Notes: generated by a model from the sequence alone, not told the origin. A DNA stretch of 10,022 bases from Gammaproteobacteria bacterium (GCA_003972845.1 QOAV01000193.1:1-10022), one strand, 5' to 3'. Shown: positions 1-8,176, counted from the first letter of the stretch. A program made the numbers and translations.

Positions 1-411
1 GGTTTTGTAGCCGCCTTCGAGCAGGCGCGACGCTTCTTCGGCAATGAACGCTGGCGTGAAGCCAGTTTTTTCGCATTGCGTGGCGGCGGGTTTGCCGTCC
101 AGATAATCCAGGCAGCATTGCCACAGCGGGATACTAGCCTGTATGCGCGGGCGCAGCCGGGCTTTATTTGCCCTTTCTCGGCGCACTGCGGCAAGCCGTT
201 TGCGCGCCTTTTCCCACTGTTCGTCCAGTGAAAGCCGCAGGTCGAACTGGATGGCGGCCAGATGGGGTTGGAGCGATGCGGGATCGCCCGGCGAGAGTTG
301 CGCCGACTCCTGCTCGCGCCAGCGGGCAATGAAATCGGCGTAGTCGCGCTGATATTCCGGGTTGCGCCGCAGAAATTGCCAGGCCCACAGCTCCCGCGAC
401 CAGTCTGGCAT
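1..411 (-). CDS. Small DUF6499/DUF2285-like protein, 3' end cut by window edge
   Basis: The frame is open from an ATG at 411 to the left edge (137 codons, no stop). The N-terminus MPDWSRELWAWQFLRRNPEY resembles the 'transcriptional regulator-like' domain (DUF6499), whose hallmark is a W-x-FLRRNPEY stretch. The middle (about residues 58-95) is rich in Arg, Lys and Glu and probably helical. The last visible residues, RLLEGGYKT, resemble the end of DUF2285 proteins, so the gene probably stops soon after the edge at roughly 140 residues. The start is supported by a GGA about 6 nt upstream (GGAATCCTGATG) and an in-frame TAA at 460-462. It is divergent from uvrD across 99 nt. Relatives known to me often lie in integrative elements or next to small regulators, but no DNA-binding fold can be read directly here. 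Function is unknown, and the family assignment is from memory of motifs. Confidence 0.7.
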   Translation of the reverse strand, partial: MPDWSRELWAWQFLRRNPEYQRDYADFIARWREQESAQLSPGDPASLQPHLAAIQFDLRLSLDEQWEKARKRLAAVRRERANKARLRPRIQASIPLWQCCLDYLDGKPAATQCEKTGFTPAFIAEEASRLLEGGYKT

Positions 412-510
412 CAGGATTCCGGCGCCGGGATTGTTACGAATTTGCCGCGCATGGCCGGATTATAAACCACGGCTACGCCCCCGCGACAAAGATTGTTACA
501 CTCCTCCGCC

Positions 511-2703
511 ATGGATCCTTCTCTAATTCTCGACGGCCTGAATGACGCCCAGCGCGAGGCGGTGTGCGCGCCTGACGGAGCGAATCTGGTGCTGGCCGGG
601 GCCGGATCCGGCAAGACCCGCGTGCTGATTCATCGCATCGCCTGGGATATCGATGTCATGGGCGCATCGCCTTTCTCCATTCTGGCGGTGACTTTCACCA
701 ACAAGGCGGCGGCCGAGATGCGTGGCCGCGTAGAGAATATGCTCAACCAACCGGTTCAAGGCATGTGGATTGGCACCTTCCATGGCCTGTGCCACCGCCT
801 GCTGCGCCAGCACTGGAAGGAAGCCGCTCTGCCCCAGGGTTTCCAGATCATCGACTCGGAAGATCAGGTGCGCTACCTGAAACGCCTGATTCGCGGGCTG
901 GAGCTGGACGAAGCCTATTATCCGCCCAGGCAGGTGGCCGGCTTCATTAACCATCACAAGGAGGAAGGTCGCCGTGCCGCCGCCGTGCCGCTGGCGCGCG
1001 ACCCCAAATACGCCGAATGGGTGCGTATCTACCAGACTTACGAAGACGCCTGCCAGCGCGCGGGTATCGTGGATTTTGCCGAGCTGCTGCTGCGCGCCTG
1101 GGAAATGCTGAAATCCAGCGAACCGCTGCGCGCCCATTACCAGAAGCGCTTCCAGCACATACTGGTGGACGAGTTCCAGGATACCAATTCCATACAATAT
1201 TCCTGGCTGCGGCTGCTGGCGGGCGGCCACAAAAACCTGTTCGTGGTGGGCGATGATGACCAGTCCATCTATGGCTGGCGCGGCGCCAAAGTGGAAAACA
1301 TACTCAAGTTCGAACGCGACTATCCGGGAGCAAAAACCGTACGGCTGGAGCAGAATTACCGTTCCACCGGCAACATATTGAAAGCCGCCAACGCGGTGAT
1401 CGACAACAACGACACCCGGCTTGGCAAGAATCTCTGGACCGACGCCGGTGAAGGCGAAAAAGTGCGTTTGTATGCCGCCTACAATGAAGTGGACGAAGCG
1501 CGCTATGTCGTTGACCAGATACAGAAAAGTGTGGACGATAACCGTCGCCGCGACGAATCGGCCATATTGTACCGCTCTAATGCCCAATCGCGCGTGTTCG
1601 AGGAACTGCTCATTTCCGCAGGCATGCCCTATCGCGTTTACGGCGGCCTGCGTTTTTTCGAGCGCGCCGAGATCAAGGACGCCCTGGCCTATCTGCGCCT
1701 GATGACCAACCGCGATGACGATGTTTCCTTCGAGCGCGTGGTCAACACTCCGACCAGGGGCATAGGCAACCGAACGGTTGAGATTATACGCGACATCGCC
1801 CGCAACAACAGCATTTCCATGTGGCGCGCCGCCAGTCAGGCGGTGAATAACAAACTGCTGCCGGCGCGCGCTGCCAATGCGGTGAATACCTTTCTCGAAC
1901 TGATCGACAGCATGGCCGCCGAGCGCAATGAGGATGATCTGGAAGGCGCGGTGAATATCGTGCTGGAATATTCCACCCTGCTGGAGCATTACAAAAGCGA
2001 CAAAAGCGAAAAAGCCCAGGCGAAAACCGAGAACCTGGAAGAATTGTTGTCCGCTGCGCGCATGTTCGAGTTTGATGAGGAAGAGGGCCTGGGCGAGCTG
2101 GACGCCTTCCTCTCCCACGCCGCCCTGGAAGCCGGCGAGCAGCAGGGCGCGGAATGGGATGATTGCGTGCAACTGATGAGCCTGCATTCCGCCAAGGGCC
2201 TGGAATTCCCCCAGGTTTTCCTTACGGGAATGGAAGAAGAACTGTTTCCGCATCGCAATTCCATGAGCGATGCCGGCAAACTGGAAGAAGAACGGCGGCT
2301 TTGCTATGTGGGCATGACCCGGGCGCGTGAGCAGCTGTTTCTGAGCTATGCCGAAAGTCGCCGGCTGTACGGCCAGACCCACCCCGCCCGGCCGTCGCGT
2401 TTTATTGACGAAATTACTGAAGAACTGCGGGATAGAGTGCGCGCGGCCGGTCCGGCCCGCTCCGGTATTGTCGGTTATGGCGGCGCCGCAGCTTCGGCGT
2501 TTGCTTCGCCCATGCGCAAGACCGGCGTGGAAGTGGCCAACGGCATCAAGCTGGGCTCCCGTGTGCGCCACGCCAAATTCGGCGACGGCATGGTGACCAA
2601 TTACGAAGGCAGCGGCGAATCGGCGCGGGTGCAGGTGAATTTCGAGTTCGCCGGGCAGAAATGGCTGGTGCTGGCTTTCGCCAATCTGGAGGTGGTTTCC
2701 TGA
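511..2703 (+). CDS. uvrD: DNA helicase II UvrD (3'-5' SF1A helicase)
   Basis: UvrD is an ATP-dependent 3'-5' helicase that removes the incised strand in nucleotide excision repair and the nicked strand in mismatch repair. The protein has 730 residues, close to the roughly 720 of E. coli UvrD, and resembles it throughout. Visible motifs are the Q-motif Gln14, Walker A GAGSGKT (30-36), Walker B VDEFQDTN (219-226), GDDDQSIYGWRGA (247-259), EQNYRST (280-286), SLHSAKGLEF (557-566) and YVGMTRARE (599-607). The C-terminus (about 681-728, GSRVRHAKFGDG...) is the Tudor-like domain used to contact RNA polymerase. I chose ATG 511 because MDPSLILDGLNDAQREAV aligns with the E. coli start; a TTG at 493 would add six residues. 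No Shine-Dalgarno precedes either start, and I see no CTG-N10-CAG LexA box upstream, although uvrD is SOS-controlled in E. coli. It ends in tandem stops TGA TAA. A TATAAA at 461-466 could be a -10 element, but without a good -35. Confidence 0.98.
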   Translation: MDPSLILDGLNDAQREAVCAPDGANLVLAGAGSGKTRVLIHRIAWDIDVMGASPFSILAVTFTNKAAAEMRGRVENMLNQPVQGMWIGTFHGLCHRLLRQHWKEAALPQGFQIIDSEDQVRYLKRLIRGLELDEAYYPPRQVAGFINHHKEEGRRAAAVPLARDPKYAEWVRIYQTYEDACQRAGIVDFAELLLRAWEMLKSSEPLRAHYQKRFQHILVDEFQDTNSIQYSWLRLLAGGHKNLFVVGDDDQSIYGWRGAKVENILKFERDYPGAKTVRLEQNYRSTGNILKAANAVIDNNDTRLGKNLWTDAGEGEKVRLYAAYNEVDEARYVVDQIQKSVDDNRRRDESAILYRSNAQSRVFEELLISAGMPYRVYGGLRFFERAEIKDALAYLRLMTNRDDDVSFERVVNTPTRGIGNRTVEIIRDIARNNSISMWRAASQAVNNKLLPARAANAVNTFLELIDSMAAERNEDDLEGAVNIVLEYSTLLEHYKSDKSEKAQAKTENLEELLSAARMFEFDEEEGLGELDAFLSHAALEAGEQQGAEWDDCVQLMSLHSAKGLEFPQVFLTGMEEELFPHRNSMSDAGKLEEERRLCYVGMTRAREQLFLSYAESRRLYGQTHPARPSRFIDEITEELRDRVRAAGPARSGIVGYGGAAASAFASPMRKTGVEVANGIKLGSRVRHAKFGDGMVTNYEGSGESARVQVNFEFAGQKWLVLAFANLEVVS

Positions 2704-2716
2704 TAAACGGGATTCA

Positions 2717-2733
2717 AATGTTCGCCCAACATT
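2717..2733. promoter_or_regulatory. Short inverted repeat between uvrD and the GGDEF-like gene
   Basis: AATGTT (2717-2722) and AACATT (2728-2733) form a perfect 6-bp inverted repeat around CGCCC, starting 13 nt after the uvrD stop codon. It overlaps a TATATC (2733-2738) that could serve as a -10 element for the next gene. There is no T-tract, so it is not a standard terminator. It could be an operator half-site pair or chance. Confidence 0.3.
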
Positions 2734-2790
2734 ATATCGTGACGCTCTCTTCTGATAAGATCACGCCATCAGCCACGCTCAATCACCAAA

Positions 2791-3510
2791 ATGGACTCCG
2801 ACGCCATGATTAGAAAACTGATCATCAAGAACAACAGACACCAGACCATGACCAGAACCTGCGTCACTGCTGCTCTGGTCCTGTTTGTGGTCACTGCGCT
2901 GGTCATGGTTGTGCTGGCGGCGCTGGGCGTGGCGCCGGCTACGGTCGGCGGGACGCTCGTTACCGCTTTGGCAGTTGCCCTGCTGTCCGCACCGCTGGTG
3001 TGCTGGCTGGTGGTATTGCCGGCCAACAAGGGTGTGCAGAATCTGCTGCAGGGACCGATCATCGACGAAGAAACCCGCACCCTGAACCAGCGCGGTATTA
3101 TCATCACCCTGCTGGAACTGATGGCCATGGCCGAGCGATATGGCAACGATCTGTCCGTTGCGCTGGTCAAACTGGGCGATGTGGACAAGCTCGATGATGC
3201 GACCCAGTCACAGTTCATGGCTGGTGCCGCGGATGTGATCGCCGAAGCCCTGCGCATGCCGGATCGTCTGGGCCGCTACGACAGCGACTCCTTTCTGATG
3301 ATACTGCCGGAAACCTCGCAGGCCAATGCCGACTTGGTCACCGAGCGCGTCATCGAATCCCTGCGCAGCAACGGCGTCCGGCTGAGCGACGACAAAACCA
3401 TCAAACCCGAGTCGTTCGCCATGGCCGTCACCCAGTATGTCAAAGGCGAGGACCTGGCGAGTATTACCGGGCGAATCGAAGAGCTGCTGGCCAAGTCGGC
3501 GCCTGCCTGA
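2791..3510 (+). CDS. Two-helix membrane protein with degenerate GGDEF domain
   Basis: This 239-residue protein has a short basic N-terminus, two hydrophobic segments (about 24-46 and 53-77) and a C-terminal cytoplasmic region (about 90-235) that reads as a decayed GGDEF domain. 'DEETRTLNQRG' (92-102) matches the usual 'D.LTGL.NRR' entry. 'GRYDSDSF' (161-168) occupies the place of 'RYGGDEF', so GGDEF has become DSDSF. The metal-binding Asp segment (normally D-x-D-x-F) reads VKLGDVDKLDD, with the first two Asp positions apparently lost. I infer no diguanylate cyclase activity; it may sense or scaffold at the membrane, or bind nucleotide. ATG 2791 was chosen; ATG 2806 (MIRKLII) is an alternative, and neither has a clear ribosome binding site. 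It lies 87 nt after uvrD and may be co-transcribed with it. It converges on the SPOR gene, and no hairpin with a T-tract is visible between them. Confidence 0.8.
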   Translation: MDSDAMIRKLIIKNNRHQTMTRTCVTAALVLFVVTALVMVVLAALGVAPATVGGTLVTALAVALLSAPLVCWLVVLPANKGVQNLLQGPIIDEETRTLNQRGIIITLLELMAMAERYGNDLSVALVKLGDVDKLDDATQSQFMAGAADVIAEALRMPDRLGRYDSDSFLMILPETSQANADLVTERVIESLRSNGVRLSDDKTIKPESFAMAVTQYVKGEDLASITGRIEELLAKSAPA

Positions 3511-3616
3511 GTTCCGCCGGGCAGGAAGCTTGCGGACAGGCGAGGCCTGAAACACCGTCTCATGTTTTCCCCGTTATGTTTGTCTTATCCGCTGCGTCGG
3601 CTCGCCCCGTGCGTGC

Positions 3617-4258
3617 CTACTGCACGATCTGCATCCGTGCGGCCTTGATGCCCTGATGCGCCAGTTTGGTGTCGGCGCGGTTCATGGCGTCGATGCTGCT
3701 GAACGGACCCAGGCGAACGCGGTGGAAGATGCCTTTTTCCGGTAAATTCACTCGCTGTATGCTGGCGACCAACCCGGAGAAGGCCAGCCGCGCCTTGAGT
3801 TCTTCGGCGTCTCGTTTTTGGCGGAAAGCGCCCACTTGCAGCATGTAAACTGACCGGGTTTTGCGGGGCGGCTGGTCTGTTTTTTCGGTTTTTGCCTGCT
3901 TCTGCACAGGTTTTTTGACAACCGGCCGTTTTACGGGTTCGTCAAAACGCGGAATCGGGCGCTCATTTTCCAGCAGTATCTTGTAGTAGTCGTAGTGTGG
4001 CTTGAGGTGGGTAACTTCCTGTTTGATCTCTTGCTCCACGGGTTTTTTGGGCTCGGCGATATTGCTGTAGAGCTTGCCCAGTCCGTCGCCCATGGTGCGG
4101 TACTTGCCACTGGTGTAGACATAGGCGCCAAAGGCGATCATCAGGCCGATAACGACGCCGGTCAACAGTATCGACAGTATCGCGCCCGAAGAAAAACGGC
4201 TTTTCTTCGGGCCGGTGTTCCTGCGCCTGGCGTGGGTTTTGCGTTTTCTTTTTGCCAT
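3617..4258 (-). CDS. SPOR-domain membrane protein, FtsN-like
   Basis: The 213-residue protein has a very basic cytoplasmic N-terminus (MAKRKRKTHARRRNTGPKK), one transmembrane helix (about 25-48), a linker rich in Lys, Pro and Val (about 70-135) and a C-terminal SPOR domain (about 136-211). The SPOR domain shows YMLQVGAFRQKRDAEELKARL-like and HRVRLGPFSS segments; it binds glycan strands stripped of stem peptides at the septum. A juxtamembrane segment, HYDYYKILLENE (88-99), resembles the 'FYxLLP' stretch common in FtsN-like proteins of this architecture. ATG 4258 is preferred over an upstream ATG at 4300, which would lie inside argS. GGAA lies about 5 nt before the start. The gap to the argS stop is 13 nt, so the two are probably one operon. 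In many gammaproteobacteria hslVU follows this gene; here a convergent gene does. A role in cell division is inferred; true FtsN function is not proven. Confidence 0.88.
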   Translation of the reverse strand: MAKRKRKTHARRRNTGPKKSRFSSGAILSILLTGVVIGLMIAFGAYVYTSGKYRTMGDGLGKLYSNIAEPKKPVEQEIKQEVTHLKPHYDYYKILLENERPIPRFDEPVKRPVVKKPVQKQAKTEKTDQPPRKTRSVYMLQVGAFRQKRDAEELKARLAFSGLVASIQRVNLPEKGIFHRVRLGPFSSIDAMNRADTKLAHQGIKAARMQIVQ

Positions 4259-4271
4259 GAGGATTCCGCGG

Positions 4272-6011
4272 TTACATGGTATCCGGTGCGCTGACGCCAA
4301 GCAGATCGAGACCGTTGGCGATGACCTGCTGAGTGGCCTTTATCAACGCCAGGCGAGCGTTACGCAAGCCGGCGTCATCCACCAGAAACTGGTGCGCATT
4401 ATAATAGGAATGGAATGCCTGTGCGGTTTCACGCAAAAAATAGGCAATCTGATGCGGTTCGCGTTTGGCAGCAGCCGAGCGGATCAACTCCGGATAGCGG
4501 TTAAGCTGCGCGATAAGGCCCTGCTCGGCATCGTTGTCCAGACGCGCCAGATCGGCGGCGCCGCGCTCGTAGATGAAACCCTTCTCCTCCAGCTGCCGGA
4601 ACACGCTGGCGATGCGGGCATGGGCGTATTGCACATAGTACACCGGGTTTTCGTTGCTTTGTGATTTCGCCAGATCCAGGTCGAAATCCATGTGCTGCTC
4701 GGCCTTGCGCATGACATAGAAGAACCGCGCGGCGTCGGTTCCTACCTCGTGGCGGAGTTCGCGCAAGGTGACGAACTCTCCGCTGCGGGTGGACATGGAC
4801 AACTTCTGGCCGCTGCGATAGAGCACGGCGAACTGCACCAGCAGCACTTCCAGCGAGTCCGGGTCCTGTCCCACAGCCTGCATGGCCGCCTTCACGCGCG
4901 GCACATAACCGTGGTGATCCGCGCCCCAGATATCCACCATGTGTTTGAAGCCGCGCTCCTGTTTGTTCAGGTGATAGGCGATGTCCGAGGCGAAGTAAGT
5001 CTTTACTCCATTTTCGCGGACGACAACACGGTCCTTCTCGTCGCCGAAGTCGGTGGAGCGAAACCACCAGGCGCCTTCTTTTTCATAAAGATGGCCGCTG
5101 GCCTTGAGTTTCTCCACGGCTTTGTCCACCGCGCCGGCATCCATCAGGGATTGTTCCGAGAACCATTGGTCAAACGCCACACGGAACGCGGTGAGGTCGT
5201 CGCGGATGTAATCCACCAGAGTGGAATGGGCCAGATGATGCACAAAAGCGTATTTTTTTTCACCCAGCAAGGTGCGGGCGCGGTCGATCAGCGCGTCCAT
5301 GCGTTGCTCGTCGTCTGCGCCGGTCAGTTCGGCCAGATCAGACGCGGCAACGCGATAATCGTCGCCATGCTCGCGGTGCAGGGTGGCGGCGATGTCCCAG
5401 ATATAATCGCCCTGATAGGCGTTGGCGGGGAAGGCGACGCCCTCCTCCCCGGCCAGGTCCAGATAACGCAGCCAGACCGAAACCGCCAGTATATCCATCT
5501 GCCGCCCGGCGTCGTTGACATAATATTCGGCGTGAACGTCGTAGCCCGCCGCCGACAGCAGCCGCCGCAGGGCGTCGCCATAGGCCGCGCCGCGGCCGTG
5601 ACCCACATGCAGAGGGCCGGTGGGGTTGGCGGAGACATATTCGAGAATGATTTTCTCGCCCTGGCCCAGGTCGCAATGGCCAAACCGCTCGCCCGCCTGC
5701 TCCACCGCGCTGATGATATCCGTGAGCGCGGCGTTTTCGATAAAGAAATTGATAAAGCCGGGGCCGGCTATGTTGACTGATTTCACCGCCGGGCTTTGCG
5801 GCAGGGCATCAACGATCATCTGCGCCAGCTCGCGCGGAGGCCTTGCTGCCGGCTTTGACAGCATTAGCGCTACATTGCTGGCCAAGTCGCCGTGTTCCTT
5901 GTTGCGGGCGTTCTCTACCTGGATGCGCGGCTGCAGGTCTGTCGGCAGCTTGCCGTCAGATTGTAGCTGCGCAATGGCGGAGGACAACAATGTGGCGATC
6001 TGCTGTTTCAC
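4272..6011 (-). CDS. argS: Arginyl-tRNA synthetase
   Basis: ArgS charges tRNA-Arg with arginine in the cytoplasm using ATP, and belongs to class I. The predicted protein has 579 residues, against 577 in E. coli. In order: the ArgRS-specific N-terminal additive domain (about 1-85, including NKEHGDLASNVALML), the HIGH-type signature NPTGPLHVGHGRG (129-141), the WGADHHGY segment (362-369), the degenerate KMSKS loop SMSTRSGEF (405-413), as in E. coli, and the DALR anticodon-binding domain starting near NPVYYVQYAHAR (455-466). It ends VSAPDTM. I chose GTG 6011 because '(V)KQQIATLLSSAI' is where the family begins. The frame extends upstream to 6107, but that extension has no family resemblance and overlaps the hsp20 promoter. 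A GAAG lies about 10 nt before the GTG. It is first in a likely operon with the SPOR gene. Confidence 0.97.
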   Translation of the reverse strand: MKQQIATLLSSAIAQLQSDGKLPTDLQPRIQVENARNKEHGDLASNVALMLSKPAARPPRELAQMIVDALPQSPAVKSVNIAGPGFINFFIENAALTDIISAVEQAGERFGHCDLGQGEKIILEYVSANPTGPLHVGHGRGAAYGDALRRLLSAAGYDVHAEYYVNDAGRQMDILAVSVWLRYLDLAGEEGVAFPANAYQGDYIWDIAATLHREHGDDYRVAASDLAELTGADDEQRMDALIDRARTLLGEKKYAFVHHLAHSTLVDYIRDDLTAFRVAFDQWFSEQSLMDAGAVDKAVEKLKASGHLYEKEGAWWFRSTDFGDEKDRVVVRENGVKTYFASDIAYHLNKQERGFKHMVDIWGADHHGYVPRVKAAMQAVGQDPDSLEVLLVQFAVLYRSGQKLSMSTRSGEFVTLRELRHEVGTDAARFFYVMRKAEQHMDFDLDLAKSQSNENPVYYVQYAHARIASVFRQLEEKGFIYERGAADLARLDNDAEQGLIAQLNRYPELIRSAAAKREPHQIAYFLRETAQAFHSYYNAHQFLVDDAGLRNARLALIKATQQVIANGLDLLGVSAPDTM

Positions 6012-6042
6012 GTCGGCATCTTCGAGAATGGGAAAGCGGCGA

Positions 6043-6071
6043 ATTTTACAGGAACGTCTTGAAATTGAAAC
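6043..6071 (-). promoter_or_regulatory. Candidate sigma-70 promoter for argS
   Basis: On the minus strand TAAAAT (6043-6048) is a plausible -10 element 31 nt before the GTG start. The -35 region around 6065-6071 (TTTCAA at 16 nt spacing) matches only about half of TTGACA. If real, it interleaves with the sigma-32 promoter on the other strand. Confidence 0.3.
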
Positions 6072-6086
6072 GACGATTCCCATATA
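6058..6086 (+). promoter_or_regulatory. Sigma-32 (RpoH) heat-shock promoter of hsp20
   Basis: CTTGAAA at 6058-6064 matches the E. coli sigma-32 -35 consensus exactly. After a 13-nt spacer, TCCCATAT (6078-6085) matches the -10 consensus CCCCATNT except for the first base. Transcription would start near 6092, giving a leader of about 30 nt to the ATG at 6124. The gene behind it encodes a small heat shock protein, which makes the match credible. The spacing falls in the usual 11-16 nt range. Confidence 0.85.
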
Positions 6087-6123
6087 CGCAGACAACGATG
6101 AACACAACCCGGAGGTAACGACT

Positions 6124-6570
6124 ATGAGTGCAATTATTAAAGGCGGCGCTGAGCCGCGTTGGCCTGGCGTCTATGAAGACCTGTTTGAAAACTTTTTCCG
6201 GCCCGTACGAAACGGGGATGAAAAAGCCGCTGGCGGCCTGATCCCGGCCATGGATATCGTCGAGCAGGACGATGCCTACAAGATCATTGTCGATCTGCCT
6301 GGCGTCACCCAGGACGATATTGATGTCACGGTGCACGAGGGCGTATTGACCATTAACGCCGAACGCAAGGCCGAGAATATCGAGAAAGATGACCAGGGTC
6401 GCGTTATCCGCCAGGAGCGCCGTTACGGCAAATACATCCGCAGCGTGAAACTGGCGCAAGACGTACAGGAAGACAAGGTAGAGGCCAAATACAAGGACGG
6501 CGTGCTGGAGCTGGTGCTGCCGAAGAAAGAAGAAGTCAAACCGAAGAAGATTTCGGTCAACGTGGAATAA
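6124..6570 (+). CDS. Small heat shock protein, Hsp20/alpha-crystallin family
   Basis: This is an ATP-independent holdase chaperone that binds unfolding proteins and passes them to DnaK/ClpB. The 148 residues fit the family's normal size. The N-terminal arm (1-38) contains the amphipathic segment YEDLFENFFRP. The alpha-crystallin domain spans about 40-135 and starts with PAMDIVEQDDAYKIIVDLPG; it carries the conserved 'A-x-x-x-x-GVL' element AKYKDGVLEL (121-130). The C-terminal tail has the I-x-V anchor ISV (143-145) used in oligomer assembly. The ATG at 6124 has a strong GGAGGT (6111-6116) 7 nt upstream. An in-frame extension back to 5620 is antisense to argS and is not real. It is monocistronic, with its own heat-shock promoter and terminator. 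It resembles the IbpA/HspA class, but a specific symbol cannot be assigned. Confidence 0.96.
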   Translation: MSAIIKGGAEPRWPGVYEDLFENFFRPVRNGDEKAAGGLIPAMDIVEQDDAYKIIVDLPGVTQDDIDVTVHEGVLTINAERKAENIEKDDQGRVIRQERRYGKYIRSVKLAQDVQEDKVEAKYKDGVLELVLPKKEEVKPKKISVNVE

Positions 6571-6574
6571 AACT

Positions 6575-6592
6575 CAGGCTGCAGGCTTGAGG
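6575..6592 (+). repeat. Degenerate heptamer repeat after hsp20
   Basis: Starting 4 nt after the hsp20 stop are CAGGCTG, CAGGCTT and a partial third unit, GAGG. The same 7-nt unit occurs in longer form after argB (8090-8121). It ends just before the terminator stem. Confidence 0.45.
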
Positions 6593-6596
6593 AAAG

Positions 6597-6628
6597 AGGC
6601 CGGGGAGCGACTGCTCTCCGGCCTTTTT
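6597..6628 (+). terminator. Rho-independent terminator of hsp20
   Basis: GGCCGGGGAG (6598-6607) pairs with CTCTCCGGCC (6614-6623) through one G-U wobble around the loop CGACTG. Five T residues follow (6624-6628), then ATT. It sits 27 nt after the stop codon. An A at 6597 can extend the stem by pairing with the first T. Confidence 0.92.
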
Positions 6629-6703
6629 ATTGAGTAACTTTATTGAACAATGCCAGATATCAATGCGGATCTGAGGCCGGTATCCCGCATGCCGGGGTAA
6701 AAA

Positions 6704-7008
6704 TCAGGTGAAAAAACGCTTTACCGAACCCTTGAGGCTGTCCCAGCCGCTTTCGAACTGACTCGCCAGTTTGTCCCAACCCTCTATTACCGAGTCTTTC
6801 AGATCATCCCACTTGTCATCCGCCGCCTCGGCTATTTCAGCGACCCTGGCCTTGGCCTGCTCCAGCTTCGGCTCCAGGTTGGCGATGGCCTCTTTGATGT
6901 CTTCCGCCGCTTCGCCGGATTCTTCTTTCAGCTTTTCCCTGAGCTGGGTAATCCGGGCTTGCTGCCGGTCGATGGATTCATGGGCTTTGGCTAAAAATTC
7001 GTCTTTGG

Positions 7009-7012
<4 letters not shown>
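6704..7012 (-). CDS. Small coiled-coil protein with 11-residue Trp repeats, stress-protein-like
   Basis: The protein has 102 residues, is highly charged, and has no signal peptide or membrane helix. Residues about 3-64 form a predicted coiled coil rich in Glu, Lys and Ala. The C-terminal third has Trp at 68, 79 and 90, exactly 11 residues apart, in units of the form W-D-x-L followed by an acidic or Ser stretch. This pattern fits an extended amphipathic helix. Overall it resembles the small coiled-coil proteins annotated as sll1863-family stress response proteins, an assignment from memory; the molecular function is not known to me. The ATG at 7012 has a strong AGGAGGA (7017-7023) 4 nt upstream. 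A possible upstream ORF ends in an ATGA overlap with this start. The gene converges with hsp20 and diverges from argB. Confidence 0.8.
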
Positions 7013-8083
<1,071 letters not shown>

Positions 8084-8089
8084 TTTTTT

Positions 8090-8121
8090 CAGGCTTCAGG
8101 CTCGAGGCTACAGGCTTCAGG
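8090..8121 (+). repeat. Degenerate heptamer tandem repeat after argB
   Basis: The units are CAGGCTT, CAGGCTC, GAGGCTA, CAGGCTT and a partial CAGG: about 4.5 copies of a 7-bp motif. It begins 6 nt after the argB stop, following a run of six T residues. A shorter array of the same unit follows hsp20 at 6575. Confidence 0.75.
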
Positions 8122-8176
8122 GGTGTCAGTTTTGACAACGGAGTTTACCGTAAGCAGCGTTGAAAGCGCCGATAGC

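Noticed and set aside
412..510. LexA/SOS box upstream of uvrD
   Set aside because: No CTG-N10-CAG palindrome was found in the divergent spacer.
523..2571. 682-codon open frame antisense to uvrD
   Set aside because: It is the mirror of a clear uvrD; the translation has no family resemblance and results from GC-rich codon use.
3511..3616. Bidirectional terminator between the GGDEF-like and SPOR genes
   Set aside because: Only a 5-bp stem with a 3-nt loop (CAGGC/GCCTG at 3537-3549) is present, with no T-tract on either strand.
4692..5780. 362-codon plus-strand open frame across argS
   Set aside because: Antisense to the well-supported argS, with no recognisable domains or ribosome binding site.
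5620..6123. N-terminal extension of the Hsp20 frame
   Set aside because: It overlaps argS on the other strand and lies upstream of the sigma-32 promoter; the ATG at 6124 has a strong ribosome binding site.
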